DNA of 64,000 nt from Butyrivibrio sp. (GTDB taxonomy: Bacteria > Bacillota > Clostridia > Lachnospirales > Lachnospiraceae). Positions 20,308-28,154 of the stretch are shown one piece after another. Every line of letters begins with the position of its first letter. Position 1 is the stretch's first letter. The notes beneath the pieces were generated by a model. It worked only from the letters and a program-made list of their open reading frames with translations. It made no database searches and was not told the origin of the DNA. Location: contig SVGA01000010.1 in NCBI GenBank assembly GCA_015056575.1, forward strand, positions 56,123-120,122, read 5' to 3'. The position numbers were made by a program, and so were the translations under genes.

Positions 20308-21339
20308 CTAGTTCTTTTTATATAGATCATCAAGGGCATGTCTCATGTTCTTGAGGGTAGTGATAACCTTGTCGTAATCCATACGCTTGGGTCCGATGAT
20401 GCCTACCGTGCCCTTCATGCCATCACCGAGTTCATAAGTTGCTGTTACCACGCTGCAGTCCTTCATGGCCTGAACCGGAGTTTCATTGCCGATGTAAACC
20501 TGAATTCCTGTCTCACCGGAATCCGATGAAAGCGTGTCTTCAACGATACTGGAAAGATCGCTGGTGTCTTCAAAAGTACTGATGAGCTCGCTGGCCTTGG
20601 CCGAATCCGTGAGCTCCGGGTACTTGAAGATGTTCATGGTACCACTGGTGTATATCTGAAGATCTTCATCAGCCGTAATGGATTCTGCGGCTGCATCGAT
20701 CACGTTTCCGATGATCTCACTGTGAATACCCGCTTCCTGTTTGACAGCGGCGATGAGGCCCAGGTTGATGTCCTCAACCGCAAGACCATCAAGTCTTGTA
20801 TTCATCAGTATGTTAAGCTTGAGCATCGTTGCGTCGTCCAGAACTTCCTCCACAGGGATGATCTTGTTCTTGATGACGTTGCCTTCTATAACGATGGTTG
20901 CCAGAAGATGTTCGCTGTCCACCTTGGAGATCTGGATGAACTTGAGCTTGTTCTTGCGGATCTGGGGAGCCGAGATCATTGTGGCATAATTGGTATCCAC
21001 CGCCAGGGTCTTGGCCACCTGCTTGAGCAGGTTCTCCAGCTTCTCCTCTTTATCGAGGAGCATCTCCTTCATATTCTCAACTTCCTTCTCCTTGTCCCGG
21101 AGCATCTCGTCCACATATACACGGTAGCCCTGGTCTGAAGGAATACGCCCAGCTGAGGTGTGGGGCTGCAAAATAAGTCCCATCTCCTCAAGATCGGCCA
21201 TCTCGTTTCTGATGGTGGCGGAGCTTAGGTTTAAGTCCGTATCTTTGGAAATGGTACGGCTGCCCACCGGCTCTCCGGTCTCAAGGTAATTCTTAACTAT
21301 GGCGTGAAGTATTATCCGTTTTCTCTCATCAAGTTCCAA
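20308..21339 (-). CDS. hrcA: Heat-inducible transcription repressor HrcA
   Basis: The 343-residue repressor has an N-terminal winged helix (LSSATIRNEMADLEEMGLILQPHTSAGRIPS at about 34-65, given here only as landmark segments SSATIRNEM and HTSAGRIPS) and a GAF-like domain. It binds CIRCE and represses the chaperone operon; its own activity depends on GroEL in other Firmicutes. The gene is first in its operon and the CIRCE operator lies 63 bp upstream, giving autoregulation. The start is a TTG at 21339 after AGAGG. Confidence 0.96.
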   Translation of the reverse strand: MELDERKRIILHAIVKNYLETGEPVGSRTISKDTDLNLSSATIRNEMADLEEMGLILQPHTSAGRIPSDQGYRVYVDEMLRDKEKEVENMKEMLLDKEEKLENLLKQVAKTLAVDTNYATMISAPQIRKNKLKFIQISKVDSEHLLATIVIEGNVIKNKIIPVEEVLDDATMLKLNILMNTRLDGLAVEDINLGLIAAVKQEAGIHSEIIGNVIDAAAESITADEDLQIYTSGTMNIFKYPELTDSAKASELISTFEDTSDLSSIVEDTLSSDSGETGIQVYIGNETPVQAMKDCSVVTATYELGDGMKGTVGIIGPKRMDYDKVITTLKNMRHALDDLYKKN

Positions 21340-21401
21340 AGTGCACCTCTTCCTCTGTATTCACCGGTTAAATCCATTGAAGCGGCTTGTTTTTCAGGTT
21401 G

Positions 21402-21428
21402 TTAGCACTCGCCTCTATTGAGTGCTAA
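21402..21428 (-). promoter_or_regulatory. CIRCE operator
   Basis: A perfect consensus CIRCE: TTAGCACTC, nine bases, GAGTGCTAA. It lies between the promoter and the hrcA start and is the binding site of HrcA, controlling hrcA-grpE-dnaK-dnaJ. Confidence 0.97.
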
Positions 21429-21444
21429 TATCTTCTGTATCATT

Positions 21445-21473
21445 AAATTATCACTACTTCTCCCCAATGTCAA
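21445..21473 (-). promoter_or_regulatory. Sigma-A-type promoter of the hrcA operon
   Basis: On the minus strand TTGACA (21473-21468) is followed after 17 bases by TAATTT (21450-21445). The CIRCE operator begins about 17 bases downstream, where a bound repressor would block initiation or early elongation. Confidence 0.75.
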
Positions 21474-21496
21474 GCCCATTACTTAGAATAAAAAAA

Positions 21497-21522
21497 GTCC
21501 CTGCTTTTGGTAGCAGGGACTG
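21497..21522 (-). terminator. Terminator at the end of the type VII-like operon
   Basis: The arms AGTCCCTGCT and AGCAGGGACT pair perfectly around six bases; on the minus strand a run of seven T follows. It lies 8 bp after the stop of the propeller-like membrane protein and marks the end of the long minus-strand gene cluster. Confidence 0.92.
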
Positions 21523-21529
21523 ATGGTTA

Positions 21530-22525
21530 TTATCTGAAGAATTCCACCGGGGTTACATATACGCTTTTAAGCCCCATGAATTTTCCTATTATATAGCGGT
21601 TTGAAGCCGCCTCAAAAATCGTGTACAGTTTTCCGTCCACTGTCACAAGTTCCTCGCACATGGGCGGGATTGGGGTAATTTTTGTGGCATTTTTCTCTGA
21701 GAGGATATACAGCGGTATTTCTTTTCCCAGAACAATCTTGGTTCCGGCCTGATATATATCCTTTAAGTTGTATGCCAGGATCCGGCCGGCAAAAACACCT
21801 TTGGACTGGGACAGATACACGTAGTCGCCGTCAAAGCAGGCACCCTGGATGCTGTCGGGGATGGAATAAACCTTCCCCAGGGTCGCGCTGTCGCCATCCA
21901 CTGAAAATCCCATAAGATACGCCTTCTGCTTTACTAAGCCGTCTTCCACCAGGTGGGAAGCATGGGTATAGAAAATCGCTCCCTTATGGAATTCTCCCGC
22001 GTAGATAAGAGAGTCGTCGCAGGAGGTGAAGGACACGCGCATGAAGTCATCGGCTGTTTTAAGGCTTATTTTCTGCTCCGCTGCAACACTGCTGCCGTCA
22101 GCCGCTTCGAGAAGTTCCTTCAGGGAAAAGACATACATACATGCCTTAGTACTTCCGGCAACATACACCTTGTCCCCAAGCGCCGAGAGTCCTCCGGAGT
22201 GGCCGTTGAATTTTTGCCCCGCCTCGTCCTGCATCTTTATCTTCTTAATAAATGAACCGGTCTTTCTGTCCAGGATATAGATGGGAGATTCCGATCCGTT
22301 GCCCATATACCCCGTAAGAAAAATGTTGTCCGAGGCAGGATCATAGGCGATTCCCTGGGGGATGTAACCATTATCGATGTCCGGGATAGCGAAAGCTTTT
22401 ATGCTGTTGTTAAAATAACTGCTGACTTCTGCGTTGTACGCCATAAAGCCTCCGAAAACAAGCAGAACAAAAACTGCCGCAATGATGATTATTGGTTTTA
22501 GAATCTTGTGCTTTTTACAATTCAT
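21530..22525 (-). CDS. Membrane-anchored propeller-like protein of unknown function
   Basis: The 331-residue protein has an N-terminal signal anchor (residues about 10-29, KPIIIIAAVFVLLVFGGF) and an exported domain with repeated strand motifs such as IPQGIAYDPASDNIFLTGY, SGGLSALGDKVYVAG, IQGACFDGDYVYLSQS and VTVDGKLYTIFEAAS. This pattern suggests a beta-propeller fold outside the membrane, perhaps a recognition or scaffold domain. It starts only 6 bp after the upstream membrane-protein gene and precedes the terminator, so it appears to be the last gene of the type VII-like operon. I recognise no named family; the propeller reading is inference. Confidence 0.65.
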   Translation of the reverse strand: MNCKKHKILKPIIIIAAVFVLLVFGGFMAYNAEVSSYFNNSIKAFAIPDIDNGYIPQGIAYDPASDNIFLTGYMGNGSESPIYILDRKTGSFIKKIKMQDEAGQKFNGHSGGLSALGDKVYVAGSTKACMYVFSLKELLEAADGSSVAAEQKISLKTADDFMRVSFTSCDDSLIYAGEFHKGAIFYTHASHLVEDGLVKQKAYLMGFSVDGDSATLGKVYSIPDSIQGACFDGDYVYLSQSKGVFAGRILAYNLKDIYQAGTKIVLGKEIPLYILSEKNATKITPIPPMCEELVTVDGKLYTIFEAASNRYIIGKFMGLKSVYVTPVEFFR

Positions 22526-22531
22526 TCTATA

Positions 22532-23929
22532 TTACATTATACCCAGTGCAATGCACAGGAAAAGAGCTGCATATTCAATGATTCCGATAGCTCCGGTAAT
22601 TCTCTTGAAGCGTGCAAGGCGCCTTTCGTCAAGACAAAAGTCAGCCTCGGTAACTTCGCTGTCATACTCAGGAACAATCTTATCAATAAGAAGTGCCGCT
22701 TTGCCGGGCATATCAATCTTTCTTTTATTGATGATCTCAAAATCCCTCATCTTCTGAGTAAACATCAGCTTTGAAAACATTTTAAAACGCTTCTCGCTGC
22801 CGGGAAAAGGCACCAGGGCCCATTCGCATATATACTTCAGGTTGTTGAGAAAACGCCTCTTGGTGCGGTCTGTCTCTGTCTCCAGCGGAATCTTGTAAAG
22901 AATCTGGTCATACTGCTCATTGATCTTCTTGTGAAGCTCTTTATCCAGTCGCCTGTTGGCAAAAGACAGGCCAAGGAAAATAACCAGTGTCGCAGCCAGA
23001 ACAAAGTATCTCATATACGAAACATCTGACCCCGTAACAAGGCCATGGAATACCTGGAAGGAGGTTATGACAAGTGCGGCAAAAGAAAATTCATAGCTTA
23101 CAAGTTCATATCTGGCAAAGGCGAAGTGACGAAGCACATGGCTAAGAAGTGTGATAAGTGCTGAAGCAGCCAGCAAAAGAGCCGTTCCCCCGAAGGTGAT
23201 TTCTTTTGCAGGGCCGAAGGAAGCGCCTGTCACCAAACCGTACACAAGCACAGCATATACTATAATCAGCGCTCCGAATCCCGTTGCATCAAAGGCAAAA
23301 AGACCCTTCTTCTCATCAGGATAATCCAGCGCCAGATCATTGGCGTGGATTGCCCCCGGAACCACATGCTCCGCATCGTACATCATGCTGTCAATCTCCG
23401 GCTTACAGGGGCCGATGAGATTCACATTCTCCGCAAAGCTCTCCCTCATTTGATATTTCTTTTTCTGGAAGCGCTGTCTCTTCATAATGGACTTGATAAG
23501 TCCGATGAAGCCGCCCTGATTGTTGAAAAACTTGGATTCCTCTATAAATCTGGAAAATGATGGCATAATTGCTACCGAAGCCATGGTAAGCAATGTCTCA
23601 TTGACGGACCCATCGACACCGTTTCGTTTTAAGTATTCTGCCCTTCCGGAAAAGGCTCTTTTGATCACATCCTGCAGTACCATATAGAAGTGCCACTGGG
23701 ACATGGCATCGATGATAAACAGCAGAAGCATTCCAACAAACAGTCCAACAAGCTGCGGCTTTGGACCGTATTTCCAGATCAGCAGCATGGAGATCAGTGT
23801 CGTTATGGACGAACACTCAAAAGTCACCGCCTCATATCTGTTGAAAGCCAGAGTCCTGATAAAATGGGTCCCGAATACGATGACCAGCATATACAGAGTT
23901 ATTATAATGATCGCAGTTGTATCTGACAT
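22532..23929 (-). CDS. Polytopic membrane protein of the type VII-like cluster
   Basis: The 465-residue protein has about eight predicted membrane segments: three near the N-terminus (residues about 5-25, 41-58, 61-80), four in the middle (about 220-345) and one at the very C-terminus (IGIIEYAALFLCIALGIM). Two cytoplasmic stretches, about residues 85-215 and 345-440, are rich in basic residues. The two halves both contain an FNRYE/FARYE-type motif after a membrane segment (LAFNRYEAVTFE, FAFARYELVSYEF), which suggests an internal duplication. No named family recognised. A GGAGG site precedes the ATG. A channel or membrane platform for export is one possible role. Confidence 0.7.
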   Translation of the reverse strand: MSDTTAIIIITLYMLVIVFGTHFIRTLAFNRYEAVTFECSSITTLISMLLIWKYGPKPQLVGLFVGMLLLFIIDAMSQWHFYMVLQDVIKRAFSGRAEYLKRNGVDGSVNETLLTMASVAIMPSFSRFIEESKFFNNQGGFIGLIKSIMKRQRFQKKKYQMRESFAENVNLIGPCKPEIDSMMYDAEHVVPGAIHANDLALDYPDEKKGLFAFDATGFGALIIVYAVLVYGLVTGASFGPAKEITFGGTALLLAASALITLLSHVLRHFAFARYELVSYEFSFAALVITSFQVFHGLVTGSDVSYMRYFVLAATLVIFLGLSFANRRLDKELHKKINEQYDQILYKIPLETETDRTKRRFLNNLKYICEWALVPFPGSEKRFKMFSKLMFTQKMRDFEIINKRKIDMPGKAALLIDKIVPEYDSEVTEADFCLDERRLARFKRITGAIGIIEYAALFLCIALGIM

Positions 23930-23941
23930 GGTCTCCTCCTG

Positions 23942-24448
23942 TTAGCTCCAGCTCTCAATAAAATCAATTATATACATAAGCCCATTGCGATAATCCGACT
24001 GGATATCATCCAGATCTTCTTTTCCCAGGGCCGGGATACCCACAAGGGAATCGCCGCCTGCCTTGGATTCCTGCGCCTCCACATAGCGCCTTATGGTGCT
24101 GATAAGGTACTTGCTGTCCGCGTAGAAGACATTTATCTTTTTGTAATCATCTTTCTTCTTGCTGCGAACCCAGAATCTGTAGTTCAGGATCACTTCCAGC
24201 TTGTTATTGACTTTCTGCACGTTGGTCAAAAGAGCTTTCGGCTCATCGTTATTGTCTATAGTCTTAAGACACTCTCTGAGTTCATTAAGAAATTCCTCTT
24301 TGCCCTCTATAAACTTGGATTCGTCTTCGCTCAAATGATCCAGCAGCCAGAAATACAGAGTAAACACCAGCGCAAGCACCGTAAACACGCAGGATATGAT
24401 ATCAATAAGCGCATCGTAACTGGAAAGAGTTTGTATTATAGTGTGCAA
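23942..24448 (-). CDS. Single-pass membrane protein of unknown function
   Basis: The 168-residue protein has one N-terminal membrane helix (residues about 14-36, DALIDIISCVFTVLALVFTLYFW) and a charged, mainly helical cytoplasmic part with coiled-coil character (residues 40-100). The start is a TTG at 24448, eight bases after GGGAGG. It lies between the metallo-beta-lactamase-fold gene (14 bp gap) and the polytopic membrane protein (12 bp gap). I recognise no family. Confidence 0.65.
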   Translation of the reverse strand: MHTIIQTLSSYDALIDIISCVFTVLALVFTLYFWLLDHLSEDESKFIEGKEEFLNELRECLKTIDNNDEPKALLTNVQKVNNKLEVILNYRFWVRSKKKDDYKKINVFYADSKYLISTIRRYVEAQESKAGGDSLVGIPALGKEDLDDIQSDYRNGLMYIIDFIESWS

Positions 24449-24462
24449 ACCTTTGTCCTCCC

Positions 24463-26094
24463 TTAACCTTTAGTAACCGTAAATCTGTATGTGACAAATC
24501 CGGCAAAAGAGCCGCCGGCGGGCAGTTCACCCATCTTCTGCCGGGAGTATCCAAGCAGTGCTCCATCTCCCAGCAGTTCATCAAAGCTTAAAATCATTCC
24601 GTTGCACACTCCGTTACTGTGTATAACTGCGGAGCGTTCCACCATGTTTATGACCGCATCAAAATTTGAATGCACATAGGCCTTGTCCCATACTCTTCCG
24701 GGAGTGGAATTTGATGCACTGACCATTCCGAATATCTCGCTGGTATAACCCCTTGGCACCCTGCGGTCCTGATTGATCCTGAGTTTTACATCCCTGGCAA
24801 CATAGGTGCTGCTCTCTGGGCTGTTGGGATCTGCGTCATTGAAAAACCAGACTGCAACCTCATACAGACCGCCGGGTTCAAGCTCCACCTTATCACAGAG
24901 TTTCATGTCCTTCTTATTAAGATCCCTGACCCTGACGAAGTTTCGCTCATCGCCGATCCTGGGATTATCGGTTATTGAATTTATGGTGACAAATTTCGCC
25001 CTGCGGGTCCAGGTGAAGGTCTGTCTGTCCTTGGGCCCCCAGGCATCAAAGGTCTCAAGATGCCTGATTCCGCCTGAATATCCGCCCGGCTCCTCCGACT
25101 CATGAGCAGGGATCGAGTCTTCCTGAGGCGCCTCTTCCTTTGGTGCTTCTTCCCCAGCCGCGGCATCAGACTCTTTTGCCTGCTTCTCTTCAGGTGCAGG
25201 TTCTGCTTCAGGTTTCGCAGGTTCTTTTCCCGGCGCTTCCTTCGAAGGCTCTTTTCCCGCAGCTTCAGCTTCCGCCTCGGATGCAGCTTCAGCTTCTGCC
25301 TCCGGTGCAACATCCACATCCACCTCATATCCTCCGGGCTCGGAAAATGCCTTCATATCCGGTACCAACTCCGGGAATTCTTTGCAGAAGTCTTCCACAA
25401 ACTTATATTTTCCCCGGAGGTTCATGGGTGCCCAGGACTTGAAAGTAGCTATATCAAGGTACCGCATCAGGGTCTTGTGGGCCACGCCCTCCACTCTTGG
25501 ATCTAAGGGGATCATTCCGAAATCTATGATCTTGCCTGCCAAAGGCTCGGTGTAAGAAAAGAACTCATTATTGTGATGAATGAACTGGGACTCATAATCC
25601 ATGACAGGGGTACGAGGCTGGTTGATCATCATGTCTGCCTGCCACTTGCGATAATCCTTCTTGTTCATGGCCTGCTTAAGATATAGATCTCCGGCATGAA
25701 AGATGGTTTCATCATCTATCTCCACCAGAAATGCCACTCCAAGATCCGTGGACTTCAGGGTCTGAATACTTATCCGACCATCCTCGGACCTTAAGGTCTT
25801 GAATCCGTCCACTATATGAAGGTGACTTGCCACGTTCCCGGGAAGCCCCCTTAAGAATTTGTTTGCTTTGGGATTGCTGTTGTCATAGCCAAGAAAAATC
25901 TCAGCCTTAGAAAGCCCCTCGGCCTTCCTGAAGGGTTTGGGGCTAAAATGATCCGAATGGATATGACTTATGAAAAAATATACCGGCCTATCCCGTCTGA
26001 TCCTGGGAAGCTCTCCCTGGGTCCAATCGAAAACAAGGGTAGCACTTTGAACTTCTATAAAGAAACCGCTCTCTCCAAGAAATATGCTCTTCAT
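24463..26094 (-). CDS. Metallo-beta-lactamase-fold protein with C-terminal beta-rich domain
   Basis: The protein has 543 residues. Residues 1-250 form an MBL-fold hydrolase with the metal motif HIHSDH at 44-49 and a GDLY segment near 175. A Pro/Glu/Ala-rich linker spans about 270-345. The C-terminal part (about 350-543) has motifs seen in an uncharacterised secreted-protein domain, with TINSITDNPRIGDERNFV and a carboxy part about a SNFDAVINMVERSAV segment. The ATG at 26094 has an AGGAG site; the open frame continues upstream to 26382, but that stretch overlaps the repeat protein in another frame and is a shadow. Substrate unknown; it could process a lipid, nucleotide or nucleic acid ligand. 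Confidence 0.75.
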   Translation of the reverse strand: MKSIFLGESGFFIEVQSATLVFDWTQGELPRIRRDRPVYFFISHIHSDHFSPKPFRKAEGLSKAEIFLGYDNSNPKANKFLRGLPGNVASHLHIVDGFKTLRSEDGRISIQTLKSTDLGVAFLVEIDDETIFHAGDLYLKQAMNKKDYRKWQADMMINQPRTPVMDYESQFIHHNNEFFSYTEPLAGKIIDFGMIPLDPRVEGVAHKTLMRYLDIATFKSWAPMNLRGKYKFVEDFCKEFPELVPDMKAFSEPGGYEVDVDVAPEAEAEAASEAEAEAAGKEPSKEAPGKEPAKPEAEPAPEEKQAKESDAAAGEEAPKEEAPQEDSIPAHESEEPGGYSGGIRHLETFDAWGPKDRQTFTWTRRAKFVTINSITDNPRIGDERNFVRVRDLNKKDMKLCDKVELEPGGLYEVAVWFFNDADPNSPESSTYVARDVKLRINQDRRVPRGYTSEIFGMVSASNSTPGRVWDKAYVHSNFDAVINMVERSAVIHSNGVCNGMILSFDELLGDGALLGYSRQKMGELPAGGSFAGFVTYRFTVTKG

Positions 26095-26122
26095 GCCCGT
26101 CTTCTCCTTCGACCAAATCTCT

Positions 26123-26461
26123 TTACCCAAGTAGTCCCAACAAAAGAGCTGCCGCCGCCGCTCCGTCATCGGGGCCGTCGTACTCTCCGATCTGCTCTCT
26201 GCCCCAGCCAAGACCTTTGTAAATTCGTCCGCTTTCATAGGAGCCAACATGAGTTTCGCTCCATCCGCGGCCCGAATATACGTCACCGTTCCTATAGGTG
26301 CCAATCTGATCCTTATCCCAGCCGTGACCTCTGTAGACATAGCCATCGGAATAACAGCCAACACGGTCCCTGCCCCAGCCATGCCCCGAGTAGATTGTAT
26401 CTGAGTCGCATTCGCCTATGAGATCTCTTCCCCAGCCACGACCGGAATAAATACTTGTCAT
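26123..26461 (-). CDS. Small protein with five 19-residue Tyr-Gly-Trp repeats
   Basis: The 112-residue protein is almost entirely five tandem repeats of about 19 residues with the core YSGxGWGRDxIGxYxxG, for example IYSGRGWGRDLIG, IYSGHGWGRDRVG, YRGHGWDKDQIG, YSGRGWSETHVG and YKGLGWGREQIG. Each unit should form a beta hairpin, and five would close into a small ring, similar to proteins that databases call beta-flower proteins (from memory, not checked). It ends with an Ala/Leu-rich tail (AAAAALLLGLLG) that could insert into or associate with the membrane. It lies in the toxin/immunity part of the cluster, 28 bp before the MBL-fold gene. Role unknown. Confidence 0.75.
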   Translation of the reverse strand: MTSIYSGRGWGRDLIGECDSDTIYSGHGWGRDRVGCYSDGYVYRGHGWDKDQIGTYRNGDVYSGRGWSETHVGSYESGRIYKGLGWGREQIGEYDGPDDGAAAAALLLGLLG

Positions 26462-26518
26462 ACTTTCACATCTCCAAAATTCTATGGTTATAAAAAAATC
26501 AGTGGTTGCTGAACACTA

Positions 26519-26656
26519 TCAGAAGGTCATCAGGCTGCTGATGAGGGCAGAGGGCAAAAGGAAAAACACAATATTGAATGCCAAGATGGCAATCAATACT
26601 GTGCGTCCCGGGTGCTTAGCTATAAAGATGCTGAGTTTTTCTTTCAATTTGGTCAA
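26519..26656 (-). CDS. 45-residue single-pass membrane peptide
   Basis: On the minus strand a TTG at 26656, nine bases after GGAG, opens a 45-codon frame reading LTKLKEKLSIFIAKHPGRT then VLIAILAFNIVFFLLPSALI and ending SSLMTF. It has a basic amphipathic start and one membrane helix. It begins 5 bp after the stop of the candidate immunity gene, so translation may be coupled. It could be a small membrane subunit or an immunity accessory, or the leftover start of a larger membrane protein. No family recognised. Confidence 0.5.
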   Translation of the reverse strand: MTKLKEKLSIFIAKHPGRTVLIAILAFNIVFFLLPSALISSLMTF

Positions 26657-26660
26657 ACCA

Positions 26661-26933
26661 TCATTCTCCTTTAGACCTGTAGGCTTCAGGGACATCAACT
26701 ACTTTTGCCTTCGCCAGAAGTTCAAAGTTTTCCCGTGAAGGAAGGATGAAAGGCTCCGGCTTTCCGTTGTCTTTACGTATGGTTATATGGAAATTGGCGA
26801 ATGCCGCCTCTTCATCAGTGGGATAGAAAATCCATTTTTCGCCCAGATCTTTGATCTCACTGAGGGTACTGCATCCCCATTCCTGTGTATAATATTCAAC
26901 CGCCAACTGGCATGCTTTATCAAAATCCATCAT
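26661..26933 (-). CDS. Candidate immunity protein (Imm35/YrhB-like)
   Basis: The 90-residue protein begins MMDFDKACQLAVEYYTQ and contains EIKDLGEKWIFYPTDEEA and IRKDNGKPEPFILPSRENF. The layout, an N-terminal helix followed by a GW-type strand and a conserved Gly-Pro region, resembles the Imm35/YrhB immunity family. Its place directly after the papain-fold toxin gene (12 bp) is what one expects for the cognate antidote. Two adjacent ATG codons follow AGGAG; 26933 or 26930 could be used. The family match is by eye and moderate; the immunity role is inferred from position. Confidence 0.65.
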   Translation of the reverse strand: MMDFDKACQLAVEYYTQEWGCSTLSEIKDLGEKWIFYPTDEEAAFANFHITIRKDNGKPEPFILPSRENFELLAKAKVVDVPEAYRSKGE

Positions 26934-26945
26934 CTGTCTCCTTGT

Positions 26946-27929
26946 TTATGCGCAGCAATCCATAACATAGCCGGAAGGAGTCTTATCGTCAGTTCTGCAT
27001 ATACAGATACGATCTGTTATGCAATGATCAAAGTAATATCCAACCCCTTCTTCTCCCGATTGGGGATCAATAAAATGAGTAATGCCATTTATCTGCTGTG
27101 CCACAAATACATGCCCGCCTCCGTGAGCGCCTTGCCAGTAGACCATAACTTCAGCACGGGATCCATCGCCCCACTCACTCATTTTCTTTTCTATATCACC
27201 AATTCCACCGGGACAGGGAACCGAATCTGGCGGGATCCATGCATCAAAGGGATGCCATGAAAGATGGTCATCATTAGTAACAACTTTTTCAACTTCACCT
27301 GTAAAGAAGCTCTTCTTTAGCACTGTTGGCCTGGGCGTAGCTTTAACATCATATCCGCGCTGTCTCATCTCATAAGCCGGAACGCATCTCTGGCAATTAT
27401 TTGTCCATTCCAATGCCGAAGAATCGAAGTTTGGATTTACCGCCTTAGCATCAGACTTGTGGTCGTGCTCACCTTCTATCCTCTTCCAACCGGAATAGCC
27501 CCCCGGTGCGGAGGATGTTGCTATTCCAGCAGCAGCTACTCCGGCTGCTCCTGCTGCAGCACCGGCAGCTACTCCCGCCGCTGTTTGTGAGCTTCCGCCT
27601 CCTGATGAACCTGCAAAAGAAGATTCTGAGGAAGATCCGCCTCTTACAAATCTTTTCTTTGATATGGTGCTCTCATATCTTTTAGCTACGTTTTGAAGTT
27701 TCTGTGCAATCTGATTAGCCGGCTCAGTGCACGTCTCTACCGCCTTAGCAATCTCCATCAGAGCATTAGACAATTGCTCTTTATGAGGCCCAAGGGTATC
27801 CCTGTAATTGTCAGCCACAGTGCACATAGTGCTTGTGCTTGCTTTTACACTGTCAACGCCTTCAACTATTTTCCCTGCGGCAGTTTGAAGTTGTTGCACC
27901 CCTTCATTGCTACATGCATACTTTGCCAT
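26946..27929 (-). CDS. Polymorphic toxin: helical delivery domain plus papain-fold Tox-PL
   Basis: The 327-residue protein has three parts. Residues 1-95 form a helical WXG100-like delivery module (MAKYACSNEGVQQLQ; turn at DTLGPHK; shared motif C67..P70A71..Y85E86..I89). Residues 96-148 are a Gly/Ser/Ala linker. Residues 150-327 form a papain-fold toxin with NCQRC (Cys179/Cys182), GGGHVF (His273) and FIDPQSG (Asp288), the expected Cys-His-Asp order of Tox-PL domains. Such toxins cleave or deamidate target proteins. The first 94 residues are clearly homologous to those of the neighbouring ADP-ribosyltransferase toxin, so both should leave by the same export system. A GGAG site precedes the ATG. 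The next gene is the likely antidote. Confidence 0.88.
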   Translation of the reverse strand: MAKYACSNEGVQQLQTAAGKIVEGVDSVKASTSTMCTVADNYRDTLGPHKEQLSNALMEIAKAVETCTEPANQIAQKLQNVAKRYESTISKKRFVRGGSSSESSFAGSSGGGSSQTAAGVAAGAAAGAAGVAAAGIATSSAPGGYSGWKRIEGEHDHKSDAKAVNPNFDSSALEWTNNCQRCVPAYEMRQRGYDVKATPRPTVLKKSFFTGEVEKVVTNDDHLSWHPFDAWIPPDSVPCPGGIGDIEKKMSEWGDGSRAEVMVYWQGAHGGGHVFVAQQINGITHFIDPQSGEEGVGYYFDHCITDRICICRTDDKTPSGYVMDCCA

Positions 27930-27943
27930 CAGCTTTACTCCAT

Positions 27944-28141
27944 TTACTGCGGTTTAGTCAGATCCCATTTATGCTTTATAGACTTGTTGGGACACCTCAT
28001 TTGATTTGCCCGAATTTTCTCTAAATCATTGGAAGGGCACTTCTGTGAATACTCGCCGTTGTTATAATAAGCGCACGCTTCACATTGGCTTGAAAGGACT
28101 TTAAATTCCCCTTCTTTCTGATAGACAAACTTATCAGCCAT
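27944..28141 (-). CDS. Small cysteine-rich protein, possible immunity protein
   Basis: The protein has 65 residues from the ATG at 28141 (MADKFVYQKEGEFKV). It carries CEAC near residue 20 and two further Cys-Pro motifs (QKCPSND, MRCPNKS), giving a probable four-cysteine zinc site. The AGGTGAG ribosome site favours 28141 over the GTG at 28150. It lies 14 bp after the ADP-ribosyltransferase toxin frame and before the papain-fold toxin, a position expected for an antidote, but I recognise no immunity family, so this is only positional inference. Confidence 0.6.
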   Translation of the reverse strand: MADKFVYQKEGEFKVLSSQCEACAYYNNGEYSQKCPSNDLEKIRANQMRCPNKSIKHKWDLTKPQ

Positions 28142-28154
28142 ATATCTCACCTGT

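Noticed and set aside
26095..26382. N-terminal extension of the MBL-fold protein (about 96 residues)
   Set aside because: It overlaps the five-repeat protein in another frame and is its shadow; a good ribosome site sits at the ATG at 26094.
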